A stretch of 64,000 bases of DNA from Solea solea (GCF_958295425.1 NC_081136.1:24868890-24932889), one strand, 5' to 3'. Numbered from the stretch's first letter, positions 50,179 to 63,530 are shown. Made by a program: numbers and translations. The notes: a model not told the origin generated them from the sequence alone.

Positions 50179-53100
50179 GTGAGTCGCGGGTCTGTATCGA
50201 GCACGGCGGGTTCTCAACCCTGGGGTTGCGACCCCAGTCGGGGTCGCGGGACAAATTCTGGCGGTCGCCCGATTTTTGTGAAGAAAGGAAAGTCCTGAAT
50301 AAAAATACAGTGCAGTTAAGACTGGAAAACTGGTTTTACATTGAATTGGAATCTGCATTTTAAGGTCAGAGTCACGAGTTAGTGCTTGCACAAAACAACA
50401 CGTGTCTAACAAGGCACAACCTCAAATGACCTGGGGGCCAATGACCATCTATTCTGGTCAAGAGGCGGCAGGTCTGGAGAAAAAGGGGCCACACGGTGAT
50501 GAGTGAATGATTGTTCATCCCTTTGTTTGCCCTGCGATGGACTTGCGACCTGTCCAGGGTGTGAATGAATGAATGAAATCTAATGCAGTTTAATATAAGC
50601 AGCACTGGGTTTCCCCCCGTGACATGGTCACTGCCCTTTCCCCCTGGTTACAGGCATGTGAAGTGGACATGATGTAAATACACATGTGGATTTAAAATAA
50701 AAAATAAAAGGTGACTTTTTTTTTTAGAACCACACACAAAACTAGCAAGACTATTATTTCAGGTGCTATTTGATCCACTAGTACAGCTGCATCTCCCCGT
50801 GCACCAGCAGAAACCAGTCACTGAATATCATATAACAATCTGTTTTTCCTCACCACCGTCCAAAAACATACAGGCGTTATTTGGACATTCTAAATTGACA
50901 GTCGGTGTGAGAGTGAATGTTTGTGTTTCTGTACGTTTGCCCTGTGATGGACTGGCGACCTGTCTTGGGTGGACTCCGCCCTTTCACCCTATGTCCGCTG
51001 GGATTGGCTCCAGCCCCCCGCGACACACATCCTAGACGATAAAGTGAGTGAATTGCAGTGTACGCAAACATTAGCGCAGCACGACGTCACCAGGTGACAG
51101 TGTCTCCTCTTTCCTGTCTGCTTGGAAACATCCGTGCTTCTCTGAAACAGCACAAAGTCATTCAGTCTCTTCTGATGTTAACAAGGACAACCATTGTGGT
51201 GAATTGGGTTGTGGACGATCCCCCCCGTCTGTTTGATATCACGTGATGACTCTTGGAAAAAGAGGGTGTCATTTTGCCAGAAAGTGGAGGGAATTTATTT
51301 ATAATTTGGATTTAAGAGGGTATAGTCTCCATGGACAAAATCCAGAATTGACCTGTATCAACAGTATTTATTATTTAAATAAGAAAATAAAATGTGTACA
51401 ATGTTAGATGCAGATTTTATTTTAGTTGTTAAAAGCACTTTTGATCGAGTCTAGATTTATTCATTTATTTAATTACATTTTAGAAAAGAGAAAACATAAT
51501 TTATTTATTTTAACGAGCTTTGATGGCTTTTCTTGTGATCTTACCTACTGCAGCTTTAATTGACCTATACTTTCCTTTAGAAAGACGAATGTCATGAAAA
51601 CCAACGGCACGCTTTATGAAGCTAAGCAATCCCATGTGCGCACGTTTTAGTAAAGCTGTTTTCAGTGTTATCACACGATCATCCTTTAGAGGTTCCTTCC
51701 TCCCTTAATTGTTCACTCGTCGTCAGCTCGGCGAAAGCTCTGACCATTTAGTCTGAAGTGCGTTCTGTCTGTGCGTCTTCGTCGGACGAAGTTCGCTGCG
51801 CTTCGGATTGACCTCGGCCCTCGCTTGAGAGATGAAACATTTAAAAGGAAACGTGTCACCCTCATCATGGGGCTCCATTGATCCCCATCTGCTGCCCTCC
51901 GTCTCACTGTGACTGTGTGTCGTTATCATGTGCTGATGGTGTCAATATGTGCGGTTACTAAGCGGACAGCTCTCGTTGCTCATTTGTTCATATTGATTGC
52001 ACTCATCAGCTATTCATTAAACACCTGCTCTCTTGTTCGGTCTCTTACGCTGATGAAGCGATCACTGTTTGAATGTTTAACATCATCCTAATTCCCCCCT
52101 GCTGCATCTGTGCGTGTGTGTGTGTGTGTGTCATTACTGCAGGCTGCCTGATAATGAGGAACAGCTTCAGACATCCAGAAAAATAACAGTCCAATTGATT
52201 TATATCACACAAATGACCTTTTACTTTGTGCCACATCTGAACTGATTATTTGTCACGTTTGTCTCAAGCGTAATGGGCAGAGTGCTTTTTATTTTCTAGT
52301 TGTGATATATTAACTTTCAACACCAAAGAGCCAGGTCTGTTTGTGCACAGAGGTGTGCATGACCTCATTTTTGGTCCGAACAGACCCTTCGTGGATGAAT
52401 CTATGCACATGTCTCTAGACGGATTCCAGGTGTGGCACGGTTCCATCTGTCATGTGAAGTAGTTATCTCCTTGGAAAAAGGTTGTCCATTTCTCCAATCT
52501 GTGTGAAAGATGACTCCTCTAGACCTCATCAGACTCTTCTTACACCAGAAAAGCTAAATTTAAACATGTTGAATCCTTTTTTTCCCCACTCTGTTTTCAG
52601 TGTCAGATGCAGAAAGATAGTCAACTAGTTACAACAAATAATCCACTACTGGGATAACCTGTACATCCTGTCACAGTTCAAAATATACAGCCTAGAAGCA
52701 CAGCATACTGTTTAAATAATGACCATGTTGTCCAGCAGAGGGACACAACACAGCTTTTCCTGCATTCATGCTCACTTTGCTCACAAAGCAAACAAAGCGG
52801 TTATCCGCAAATAAATGTGTCTGCGATTAATTTTGTCACTGATTTTTGTTTTATTAGTCGACAACGTTGACTAATCAGTGCAAACTTTTCTCTGTGCTGT
52901 AGCTCACATTACATAGTTGTGGAAAAATGTGTCTTATGTGTCATTTGCCTTTGGAATCTATCTATATGATATTTAGTCTTTTGTCCATGCTGTGTCTGCC
53001 TGGGAGATGTGAAGCCTTTTTTTAATGGAGGTAATGTGCAGGCACAGGGGGTTCCTTATCTCGCCGAGCCCTTGTGAACACTTATCACTGGCGTGGATGC

Positions 53101-56100
53101 AAATGAGGAGAACTTTTCCTCAAGGTCAAAAACATTTTTTAAAGAGCAAATTAAGTCAGATGACTCCCTGGCTCGTTGTGGCTTTTAAAAATCGCCCTGG
53201 GCCGAACGGAGATCTTCTTGTGATGAGAGTATTATTTAAGAGAAAAAATGTTCATGACTTTTCTCTCTCATCCTATTGGCACATTTCCTGTACTTAAACA
53301 TTCAGCATAGGGATTTAATCACAGGATGCCACGAAAGTTTAAGGGAGCCACAGTCTTGAAATTATGCACTTAGATTTATAAAACTGATAAACACCCAAAA
53401 CATATTTATCCTTTGGCTAATTATCTTGTATATCCTGACACTTATTTCAAAGCAGGCACCTTTAAAAGTCTCCTCTTTTGTACATAAAGAGAAATAGCAA
53501 CACATACCGTACACAAACATATATGTGTATGTGTATATATACGGTATATATGTACTGTATGTATGTATATATGTGTGTGTATATGTATACATATATGTGT
53601 GTATGTATGTATGTATATATACACATATATACGTGTATATATGTATGTATGTATATATACATATATGTGTATATTTATGTATGTTTGTATATATGTGTAT
53701 ATATGCATATATGTATGTATATACACATACATATATGTATATGTGTATATATATATTTATATACATATATACTTGTGTATATATGCATATATATACATAT
53801 ATGTATATACACATACATATAGATATATATATAGATATATATACACATATATATATTATTTATAATAGGGGTGGGTAAAAATGGTGATTTGGTGATATAG
53901 CGTCGTCCTTCCTTCCAAAATCAGCTTTGCAGAACATAACATGACATATACACTGTGTTGTACTATGAAATGAAATTCTTATGTGCCTGCCTTTTCCCAT
54001 TCATTACTCTGTCACTTCTGTTATTGATTTGAAACAAAACGTTGAGTGTGCAGTGGTTAAAAATGTATGCCGCTTGATTGCTGCTGTAAATAGAAGCCAG
54101 GCCCCTGCTGGTGTGCAGCACGTACTAGACTCAATCATTATTCACTCACTTTAACCGATCCTGTACTGTCAATCTCTGACGTGTGTGTTGATTTTCGGTT
54201 TTCCGTGTGTCCCAGGTCCCATCAGCAGCATACTTGTCAACAAGTATGGCTGCAGGCCCATCGTCTTGATGGGGGGCTGCCTCTGTTCCACTGGTATGAT
54301 CTTAGCTTCCTTCTGCTCTAATGTGTTGCAGCTTTACCTCTGCATTGGCGTTATCGGGGGTAAGTACATCTAAATCCTCTTAAGTCCATTGTCAGTTCAT
54401 TTCATCGTTCTTTACTTTGAATCAGCAGATTAAAAATAAACCTCATAGCAGCTGAGTATGTTTGTTCTTGGTGATTTAGTCCCTTCTGATTTTCATCTTT
54501 ATTTCATTATAATTTATTTTTTTACATGCCAACAAATTTACTCAAAGTGTGGGAAGTGTGGCAGACAACACTCTACCCTCAGATAAATGCTGACATTTTC
54601 TCTAATTAGGCGTCCTTATAGCAGATTATTCATATTTCAGTCTACTGCAGACATAGTACACTATCATTGCATATCCTCTCTAAATCCTGATAAATTCTTC
54701 ATCTACTAACTAGAGAAAGTGCTCAGCGAGCACAAAACTCCTCCACCGCTAATTTTCCTGTAACGCAACAGCAAGACCTAAATTCCCATGATCCCACACT
54801 GCTTCCCAATGTTGAGCAACTAGATCTGCTTTTGTTTGAGAGAGACCTAGCGGCAATTCAAAATATATAATACACCTATGTTCACTATTTCGCAAGATGG
54901 AAGTGTGGCGACCCCTAAAGGGAGAAGCCGAAACAAGAAGAGTGTGAAGCAATTAGTTATTTGACAGATATATTGCCAGTCCCTAAAGACAATACTGTGA
55001 GCCAATGAGTTGTGGCTAAAAACAGGTATTGCTTTATTTTGTTAACTACAAAGATCAGAGGTACTGTAAATACTTCTGTCCGATCCTTTTCCTTATACCC
55101 TTTTGCACAGGTTGTTGCAATAACAGTTGTCTTGCATCCTCATTTATTTCTGCAATATTTTCTCATAGGTCTTGGACTTGCCTTCAACCTGCAGCCAGCG
55201 CTGACTATGATAGGCAGGTACTTCCAGAAGAAACGCCCCATCGCTAATGGACTGGCAATGGCAGGCAGTCCGGTGTTCCTCAGTACCCTAGCCCCTCTTA
55301 ACCAGTACCTCTTCAACAATTTTGGCTGGAGAGGCAGCTTCCTCATCCTGGGTGGCTTGCTGTTAAACTGCTGTGTGGCTGGTGCCCTCATGAGACCTTT
55401 GGGGCCGCCACCCAATAAGGCCAAGAAAGATGAAGAGTTGGCTGTCGTCCCCACCGCTACGAAACAGAAACGTTCTGTCTGGAAAATAGTCAACAGTTAC
55501 CTGGACTTGACTCTGTTCAAACACCGTGGCTTCCTTATTTACCTTGTCGGCAACGTCATCATGTTCTTGGGCTTCTTTGCACCTATTGTTTTCCTTGCAG
55601 CCTATGCCAAGGACATGGGTGTGGATGAGTACTCAGCTGCCTTCCTGCTCTCGATCCTGGCTTTCGTTGACATGTTTGCCAGGCCATCCATGGGGCTACT
55701 GGCCAACTCGCGCTGGGTTCGGCCAAAGATCCAATACTTTTTCAGCTTTGCTGTACTGTACAATGGTGTCTGCCACATCCTTTGTCCTTTGGTGGAATCC
55801 TACACTGGTCTAGTTGTGTATTCAATTTTCTTTGGCTTTGCCTTTGGCATGGTCAGCTCAGTGCTGTTTGAAACGCTCATGGACCTGGTTGGGCCTCAGA
55901 GGTTCTCCAGTGCTGTGGGCCTAACCACCATTGTGGAATGCTGTCCAGTCCTTCTTGGTCCACCACTTGCAGGTATGATCCCCATCTCTATGTAAATATA
56001 TATTTGTTTACTTAAAAATGCAATTTGAAAGATATTTCAATTGTCCTTGGCTATGAGATTCATGTAGGTTATGTTCTATAGTACATACTACAGCTACATT

Positions 56101-56767
56101 AATTGTGTTTGTTCTAAAATAACTATGTAACATATATGATGTTGGCATGTTGGCTTAGTTTAATTGTAAGAGAACTGCTTGTAGTTGGTATTTGCAGTAG
56201 CTAGCTTAACAGTGGCTAACTGCTAAGCTAACATCTCTCAACTGAGAGCATGCTTGCACCTATCAGGCACAGAACTTGCTTGCTAGGTTAGCCTGAATAT
56301 AGCCCATTACATTTAGCCTTTCAGCAAATAATATCACTTTTCAAAATTTTTATGAACTGTGCATAAGACTTCACTCAAATATGAATTATATATAATATAT
56401 GGCCAGATCTTTTGTAAAACAAATATTAATTCTATTTTGTGGTACATTGTGCCGATATTATAACATTACGTTGTGCTGTGTTACAGGGAAACTGGTAGAT
56501 GTCACAAAGAACTACAAGTACATGTATTTTTGCTGTGGAGCCGTCGTGATTCTGGGTAGTATTTGGCTCTTCATTGGAAACTTCATCAACTACAGACTCT
56601 TGGATCGTGAGCGCAAACAACAAGAAAAGTACAAACGGACTGAAACAGAAGACCCAGACCAAGTTAAGGCTCTGGCGGCGGCTGATGGGGAAGCCCAGGC
56701 CTCTGAGGAGACGATCAACAAAGGTCAGAGAGACGCAGATCCTATGCAGCAGGAAACCAACATCTAG
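49965..56767 (+). CDS. slc16a7: slc16a7, monocarboxylate transporter 2 (complete coding region, 4 exons)
   Basis: MCT2 is a proton-coupled high-affinity carrier of pyruvate, lactate and ketone bodies in the plasma membrane. It is a 12-helix major facilitator protein; MCTs usually pair with an Ig-family partner (basigin/embigin). Joined coding pieces 49965-50178, 54216-54359, 55169-55972 and 56487-56767 total 1443 bases, 480 residues (human about 478). Visible are the family signature DGGWGW (residues 14-19), K37 (equivalent of MCT1 K38), [18 protein letters not shown] with R142, and the TM8 pair D287/R291 in FVDMFARP. A charged loop lies between helices 6 and 7, and the C-terminus is ETNI as in human MCT2. 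Introns are GT-AG and all phase 1. The ATG has a purine at -3 and no ATG precedes it in this exon. No broken residue was seen. Confidence 0.94.
50208..50360. mobile_element. hAT-like element fragment
   Basis: Begins GGGTTCTCAACCCTGGGGTTG followed by GCGACCCCAGTCGGGGTCGCG, a palindromic start typical of hAT-derived repeats. The right end was not found. Confidence 0.5.
50860..51055 (+). repeat. tRNA-derived SINE, 3' part
   Basis: GTCCAAAAACATACAGGCG, GTTTGCCCTGTGATGGACTGG, CGACCTGTCTTGGGTGGACTC and GGGATTGGCTCCAGCCCCC. A further short piece of the same tail is at 50525-50570. Confidence 0.7.
53516..53862. repeat. Long alternating purine-pyrimidine (TA/TG/CA) tract
   Basis: About 350 bp of nearly pure alternating TATG/TATA/CATA words, partly palindromic (TATACATATATG), in a slc16a7 intron. 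Open frames on both strands are by-products of the absence of stop-forming words in this composition. Confidence 0.95.
54216..54359 (+). CDS. slc16a7: slc16a7 second coding exon (144 bp)
   Basis: Residues 72-119, from [20 protein letters not shown] to CIGVIGG, covering helices 3 and 4 and the MFS-type NKYGCRP loop. The acceptor is TGTCCCAG and the donor GTAAGT (54360), phase 1. Confidence 0.94.
54360..55168 (+). other. slc16a7 intron between second and third coding exons
   Basis: 809 bp. Part (about 54720-54945) is an interspersed repeat ending GTGGCGACCCCTAAAGGGAG AAGCCGAAA, a phrase I recall from teleost SINE/LINE tails. Nothing else was seen. Confidence 0.7.
55169..55972 (+). CDS. slc16a7: slc16a7 third coding exon (804 bp, core of the transporter)
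   Basis: Residues 120-387, from [15 protein letters not shown] to [13 protein letters not shown]. It includes helices 4-11, the YFQKKR...AGSP signature, the loop [13 protein letters not shown], and D287/R291. The acceptor is TCTCATAG and the donor GTATGA (55973), phase 1. A single large central exon is typical of SLC16 genes. Confidence 0.95.
55973..56486 (+). other. slc16a7 last coding intron, nothing notable
   Basis: 514 bp, AT-rich, with several AGCTAGCTTAAC-like words (56200-56240) and no gene or clear repeat. Confidence 0.75.
56487..56767 (+). CDS. slc16a7: slc16a7 last coding exon and stop
   Basis: Residues 388-480, from [14 protein letters not shown] through TM12 ([20 protein letters not shown]), then an acidic/basic cytoplasmic tail ending ETNI. 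The stop is TAG at 56765-56767. The acceptor is GTGTTACAG. The tail is the least conserved part of the protein. Confidence 0.93.
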
Positions 56768-59760
56768 AGCCTTATGCTTCAACTTCAGTGCAACACTGTC
56801 AACAATGATCAAACTGAGGTCCATGATTAGAGGTGCCCGTGGGTGTTCCACCAGGCTCCATTTAGGGTCCACTGCATTTCTCTACAAGTAACTTCCTAAG
56901 CAGCGATTGTATTGTAGAAAGCTATGAGGTGTATCTGATTGTGAAAGAGTAACAGCTATGAATGAGAGAAAAATATAAGATATTATACGCATATAAAGAG
57001 TCAGAAAAGGACTGTGGAAAGCAGTGTAAAACTATATTTTCTTTTTTGCCACAATCACCTCATATCAGATTTATTGTAAATAAATGAATACAACTAGTTA
57101 CAGACAGGGTACGAGATAATTGTTTCTTTTGGGAACTGTGAATCAAATCTGCTTATTTTTTAGTATTTTTTTGTAGAAAATCAGTCTATTAACTTTGCTG
57201 CAGTTTGTTAGATGTTGCTTTTTTAGCGATCTGTCTGTCCCCACAACTATTCCAAGATGGTGAAACAATTCCTTTTTCCGTCCTTGTCTTCCGATGTGAA
57301 TGCAGCATCAGCATGTAGCACCAGTAACCTGGTGAACCCATGTTTGAATTTAGATCAAAATAACACAAATTCAAAGGAACAGAGGTGCTGATTTGTTAGC
57401 ATAGGAAATAAACGATACAGCGGTGAGTGGCCATGAGGAAGTTTGCTGAGCAACAACATTTAATGGCGGCTGCATAGTCCTTCACAAAGACAATAGTTTT
57501 CACAACACTGAAGATTTCAATGGTTGATGATTTCAATAGTCAGCTATCACTGTATAATAATTTATCATTGAGGAACAAAAGAGGAGTTGTTGAGTTTCCT
57601 GGTCTTGGCTACTGTCTTGGCTACTGTAGGAAACAAAAAAAACTCATGGTGTCACTTCCGTTGTGAATGCTTGAATATTGAGTTCGCCGTACTCTGGGAA
57701 TGGTCGATCCATTTTGTGACACATGCAGAAGTCCTAATGGCTTCGTTTCATATGGCAAGTGGGCATCCTAAAATGTCCACTCCCATTAATAAAGAACAGA
57801 TGTGTTCACAGCTGCTGATGCTGGTGTGCACCTACAGTATACTGCCCACCTGAGCACTGTAATGTGGTGCCAATATCTCACTTTAATACTCTCGGTCATA
57901 AAATGCTCCCTGTAAGTCGTCTGATGCTTCATGTTGCACTCATATACAGTATGCTGCACTAAGAAACAAATGGCCATACTACTCCCCAAACATCTTTATA
58001 AAACTGCTGCAATCCGATGAATTTAATTATGGTTGAATGTAATTTACTCTATGGGCCTTACTAAGGTGTTATTGACCAAAACCTGTCTGCATATGAATGG
58101 GTTTTCTACATAATCTATCCTTTAAGCAATATAATCTCATATATTTAAATGCAGATGTACAGGGAGATGTGCAGTATTTAGTTTTGGTCCATTCTAGAGT
58201 ACATTGCCTTAAATGTGATGCGATGTGTTTTCAGTTGTACAGTGCATACTTGATGGGATTATATGAAGCCGATCCACCTTTGTGTTAAATGTGACCACTC
58301 ATTTTGTTGTTACACTCACAAGAAAACAATATAACCTGTGTCTATATTGTGAATTTAATGCAGTGAGATGACGCCTGAAAGGTATACTGCTAATGAACTA
58401 ATGCTAATCAAGTGTACCTGTACTAACAGTCCTATTGTGTGTTACCATTCGTAGTGGATCTTCATATTGTGGAACGGTTTAACTGTCGTCTGTCGCTGTA
58501 AGTGTCAGTGTTGCTCCATATTCTATCCATTCCACGTTTTTCATTTTTTTTCCCCACTGTGCTGTTGATCACAAACCCTGAGGCTGAATGCAGACCACGT
58601 GGTGCAGCGTCTCCGACGTCCTAACAGAAGCCAAAACGCATTTTGATAAAAACGAATGTAGGTTTTCAAAGAAAACGTGAGGCTACTTCAGACCTGACCA
58701 TGGTTTCATTTCCATTTTCGTATGGAAATCAGTCTATTTTTGAAGCAGCACCTTCAACAACACAGGTTACATTTATTGATTCACTCACTTAGTAAATCTG
58801 TTTATTTTCGCTTTTTAATTCAGTCACCAAAAATGCACTTTGTTCACCAGCAGCTCATGCAAAGATTAGTATTTTCATACATTATCGGTGTTGTCCTAAA
58901 TAAATAAATAAATATAAAAATTAACACCTTATGAATGTCACTTATCCTGCTTTGCACCTAGTTGGTAGAGAGAGGGACTGCTTTCATTCACTGTGCTCAC
59001 TGTGCATGCTTATGAATAGAACAGACTGCTGTACAATCACTTTCTACCTAATAACACTGCCCCCTGCTGGTTTCAAATTACCTAGACCAAAAGGTATATA
59101 TTTCTTTTTTGTCAAACATTTTAGGTTTCAGTTTCAGAGCCAATACAAATGTATTTATACTTTTTTTTGGTGATGGGAATATTCTTTTTTATTGTTACTT
59201 ATATACTAATGTAATAGAAAATACAATTCTATTATGAAAAACTACTACTACTACATGCTGAATCTTTACATGCATGTATTTTTACCATTTTAGGAATTGT
59301 GTGCCACTTTCTTCCTCCAACAATCACAATCACAATCAAGTGTACAAATAGAGCAGGTCGTTCCTTATGTATATGCAGAGGAATGCCACGACAAAAGGTT
59401 ATATATACTATATTTGACGTGCACCATTAGCCTTATCAGTTGTATTGTTTGACATAGCATGTATTTTGTGTTTCCGTTCTTGCATATTTATGCATACACT
59501 GGTGTTTAGTCAGAGGTACAATTTCAAAATTTGCTTATTTAGCAAAGAGGTTGAGTTAAAATTATTTTATTTATTGTCATCAGTAATATATTATTTCTAA
59601 TAATATATTATTATTTCTTTAAATAAGTTAACTGTTGTTCACCGTTTCCTTGGATTTGTATGTTTGTTTGTTTTGTTTTCCATAATGTGTGGAACTGATA
59701 TACAGAGTGTAAAAGGGTTTTAAGCTTGTAAAATATAATAAAAGAGAGTGGGGGAGGTGT
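56768..59760 (+). other. slc16a7: Probable slc16a7 3' UTR (end uncertain)
   Basis: AT-rich sequence after the stop without repeats of the kinds seen elsewhere, consistent with a long vertebrate 3' UTR. AATAAA signals occur at 57079-57084 (short form) and 59737-59742 (followed by a GT-rich GAGTGGGGGAGGTGTC, a good long-form candidate), plus an AATAAATAAATAAAT cluster near 58899. Which one is used cannot be told from sequence. Confidence 0.45.
59737..59742 (+). terminator. Candidate distal polyadenylation signal
   Basis: AATAAA followed within 15 bases by a G/T-rich element. It is the best-looking signal of the long 3' region but unproven. Confidence 0.35.
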
Positions 59761-62700
59761 CACTCAGGATGTTAACGGAAAATGTCTTGTTTGTCTTCCG
59801 AAAAAGCACTTATGACTTGAACGATGGCAGATTGGATTTTACTGTAAGAATGTCTCTGAATTGTATATCTGTCATTATTGAATAACATTCTTCAAAGGAA
59901 CGGCTGAAAGTGATTGTTTTCATTTGAAATTGCCATGTTTATGCCGAAATTAGAGAATATCCCGTTTAAAAACCTCCCACTGAAAAGCATTTCATTTTAA
60001 ATTTGCTAATACTAATCTCTTCCCACTGATCCATGCTGTCTCCTTGAAGCGATTGTAGGATTTAAAACATTTTTAGTAGAACAAAAGTCTATTCTTCAGA
60101 ATGAAATCTTCCATTTCCTCGCATTGATGTGGTGAGAAAACTGTAGATTTGCTACTGGGAGGCTGAAGGACTGTCTAAGCTAAGCTAACTGTGCCTTATT
60201 GTCCTACAAGGACCATTTATTTTTGCGAGTATATGATCTTAGAGTATTTTTTTAGGTTTTTTTTTTGGTCCTCTTTCCTACTGTCTGACTGTTTACAAGT
60301 CGATTGCATTCCATACGTTTATGTAAATAATTAATTAACGTAGCTACTAATTCATAATTGACTACTGGCTTATATGTGAACATATAAGCTACAAGTACGT
60401 GTGACCTCTTGATCAGATTTAGAATTCTGGAAATGATATTAACATGAAATTGCCATGGTTACGAATTTTAAATTTGAGGACAGTTGTTTTGACATGTTTG
60501 GACCTCCGTACCGTCGTGTGTCTCAGCAGTAAGGGCAGTCTTTTATGTCCGTCCAGTAGCAGATATTGCTGTGTGCTCTCTCATCAGGGATCAGGGATTA
60601 TTTCAGATATCAGTCAGTATTTTTCCCCTACCTCTGCTGCCATCATGTCAGAGCCACATGGGTTTAAGAGAAGTGATCAATGTTTTTGTAAAATGGAGCA
60701 TAAATATAAAGATATCATCTATCACAGTAGCAACAATAAACATAGCGTATGTCCACATATGCCTCTCTGACTCTGTTTATTATTTATTTTTTGGCCTAGC
60801 ATTCCCGCTCATTTGGACAGCCTTAAACCAGGGGTGTCGAACACCAATCACCTGAGGGCCAGGGGGCGGTCCCGAGAAAAGAAGTGGGAAAACACCTCTG
60901 TACAGTAGCAGGTGGGCAATATGAACTAAAAAATTATTCCACAAATTCAGTCATGATATTCAATTATGATATTTCACAGAATTTTCAATGTAAAAGTGCT
61001 TGTTTTGATATGGAATGACGCGTACTCCAGGATAATGACATATCTATTACACACAATAAATCTCAAATTAAGTCATTATTAACATGGACAACTGTAATCA
61101 GGCTTTTATATATGTTAAGAATGACAACCAAATGTCTTATTATTACCATTATAAAAAATATTTAGTATTAAATTGTGTATAAACACATGATATTAAGTGG
61201 TGGTGCCGCATGTTATCGACTGGGGGTCCGCGTAAAACTATCCAAATTAACCATAACCAGTTAATGCCTAACCTTAAACTTAACCGAGCCACAATTCAAA
61301 TCTACGCCCTGAACTTAATGCATATAGTGGACTCTAACTATACCATCAAACAGTTTGATCAACATGGTGTGAAGGGTGAACAGGTACTGTAGAGGATTTT
61401 CATTCTGGTCTGAGAAATGTGCTAAAACGACGGCGGAAAAAAACCCAACTTCTTTGCGACTGAAAAGTGTGACCAGTTCAAACAAGCGATGTGTGCCATC
61501 TTTATTCACAGCCGCTCTCCAAACGTTATTGACAACATTCTTGTTTCCGCTCTGAAAACGTTTGGCCTTCACCGTGTTGTTAATTATGTTTCGTTAATCA
61601 CATATTTCTTCTGAACTATTTTCTGTTATTTTTGTTGTTTTTACTTTTTACTTTTTTAAATAGAAGACCATTTATGACACACAGTCAAATCAAATACGCC
61701 ATATACGGTACATCTCCACTCAAGTAAGCAATGGAAGCAGGTAAAAAAAAAAGAGACTATTTTAATGACCACACAATATACTGGGTTGGAGTTACGTGGG
61801 AGCCAATGGGAACTGAGCTCCCATAAAGAGGGTTGGCGCTCCCATGAAGGTAGTAAACGTGTACATCTGTGGGGGTCGCTAAAACATAATCACAAACCAT
61901 TACTTTAATTATTATTACGATATTATTTTCATCACAAATAATGCAGTTTTCTGTTTAAAGATTATAAGATAAACACGTTTTACAAGAAAACACGCAGTGA
62001 CTGCACTTCTTCATTGAGCCACTGTGGTGCGCTGTAGAATAATACGCACTGTGGTCCGCGTAAAGATAAGACATTTTTACTAGCCTATTGTATTGTGGTG
62101 TGTGCCTTCACACCTTTTCATATTTTCTTTTTTTATTTGTGTTGGAATGCATAACTAACTGGTCTGTGGCTATGCGTTGTCATACATTTCATATTTCAGT
62201 TAAATAATGATCGTTGGAGTCTCCATGATACAATTTTGCAAGTGGGTTGTGGGTGTAGGTTTTTTTTTATTTTTTTTATCTCAGCCTTAGCTTGACGTCA
62301 GTTATCAGAGACTCCCACAAAATTCTAATTATAACTCCAACTCTGGTAATATATATAATATATAGGCTTTTCAGCTGCAGCTGAAAAAAAGACACAAACA
62401 ACTGACAAAAACACAAAGAAACCACCGAGCAGTGGACGTAGATAATAATCCTTTAGGAAGTCCGCACAAAGAATAACAATACTTCCTATTAAGAGTCGGC
62501 ACACGACATCACCTGCATGACACCAGTGACTCTCATTACACTCAACTCCTCCTGCTCTCTTCCTGCATCAAACCCACTAATAATCAAGCTCAAGCCTGCC
62601 ATTAATTCCAACCAAGTGGCCAGTCCAAAGCCATATTTTCAAAGATGCAAACCAGACCGTCGTTACCCCGCCGCCCCTCTCCCCTCCGACCCGCCTGTCT

Positions 62701-63318
62701 CATTGGTATGCGGACGCCTAAGCGTGGCTGCGCGTGCCAATGATGGCTGCTGGGCCCTCAGGCGGCGTTGGAGGCTAGATTTTAGGGTCAACAGGAGACA
62801 AAGGAACAATAAGCCTCTCCAGCTTCCTGTGATAGGCGTTTCAGCAGGACCTGGCACCCTGTAGGGGAACCTGTTGGGGTTTGAATGCAAAATAAGTTAA
62901 CCTTCAAAACAGTGTCAAGCTCAATTCCCAGTAAAGCCTCTGAGCTTCGGGTCGGTTGCCTTTGAGTCCTGGCGGCTGACACTTATCTGCTGCAATGGCA
63001 TACAAGCCAACGACTGTTGTGATAATAGGTTAAATACTGAAGGGACACGGGCTGCTCAGTGCCGATGGAAAAAAGGCTTCTGATCTTGCATTTAACTGGT
63101 AATTACATTAAATCTACTTTCTTTCACCGTTTGTCCCTGTTTCCTGTCCTTCACATAAAAGTCAGTGTGAATGAGTAGCAAGTAAATAAGTATGTTTGTC
63201 AAACGGTGTTGCCGTGGCAACGTGGCAAGTTTGGATGTTTTGCTATCGACAGGAAGCTGAATAACTCATTTATATTTATTGCCCTTAATTTCTTTTTTAT
63301 CATAACGTGTTTACCCTC
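59761..63318. other. Downstream flank, no gene seen
   Basis: AT-rich, with a hAT fragment at 60829-61030 and a repeat phrase at 61240-61300 (AACCATAACCAGTTAATGCC) related to 26500 and 47830. A moderately GC-rich, unique-looking stretch lies at 62650-62870. Frames here show no domain. Confidence 0.55.
60829..61030. mobile_element. hAT-like element fragment
   Basis: Starts CAGGGGTGTCGAACACC, the terminal type of hAT elements. An internal stretch GTAAAAGTGCTTGTTTTGAT, reversed, matches the body of the element at 36591-37475. The right end was not identified. Confidence 0.5.
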
Positions 63319-63530
63319 TAGGCCACACGGTTAGTGTAGTGGTTAGCACTCTTGCCTTGCAAGAAGACCTGGGTTTGAGCCCCGGTTGGAACAAGGGCCT
63401 TTCTGCATGGAGTTTGCATGTTGTCCCCAGGTGTGTGTGGGTTTTCTCCACGTCCTCCCACAGTCCAAAAACATGCAATATGACGATTAATGAGATTGAA
63501 CATGGACCGTAGGTGTGAATGTGTTTTATG
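63319..63530 (+). repeat. tRNA-derived SINE (head and body)
   Basis: The head resembles a tRNA, with an A-box-like TTAGTGTAGTGGTTAGCAC and a B-box-like GGTTTGAGCCCC. It is followed by the body GGAGTTTGCATGTTGTCCCC and TCCTCCCACAGTCCAAAAAC shared with the other copies. It does not fold as a complete functional tRNA with CCA-ready ends, so it is called a SINE. Confidence 0.75.

Larger units (their letters stand above)
50179..54215 (+). other. slc16a7 intron between first and second coding exons
   Basis: 4 kb. It holds a hAT fragment only 30 bases after the donor (50208-50360), SINE tails (50525-50570 and 50860-51055), and a 350-bp TA/TG tract (53516-53862). No alternative exon is evident. Frames of 96-150 codons over the tract are artefacts. 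Confidence 0.75.

Noticed and set aside
53362..53878. Several overlapping open frames of 96-150 codons on both strands
   Set aside because: They arise from the TA/TG tract and encode only Y/I/T/H/V/C repeats.
63319..63400. Possible tRNA gene
   Set aside because: A- and B-box-like sequences are present, but the body continues as a SINE shared with other loci, and the cloverleaf is incomplete.
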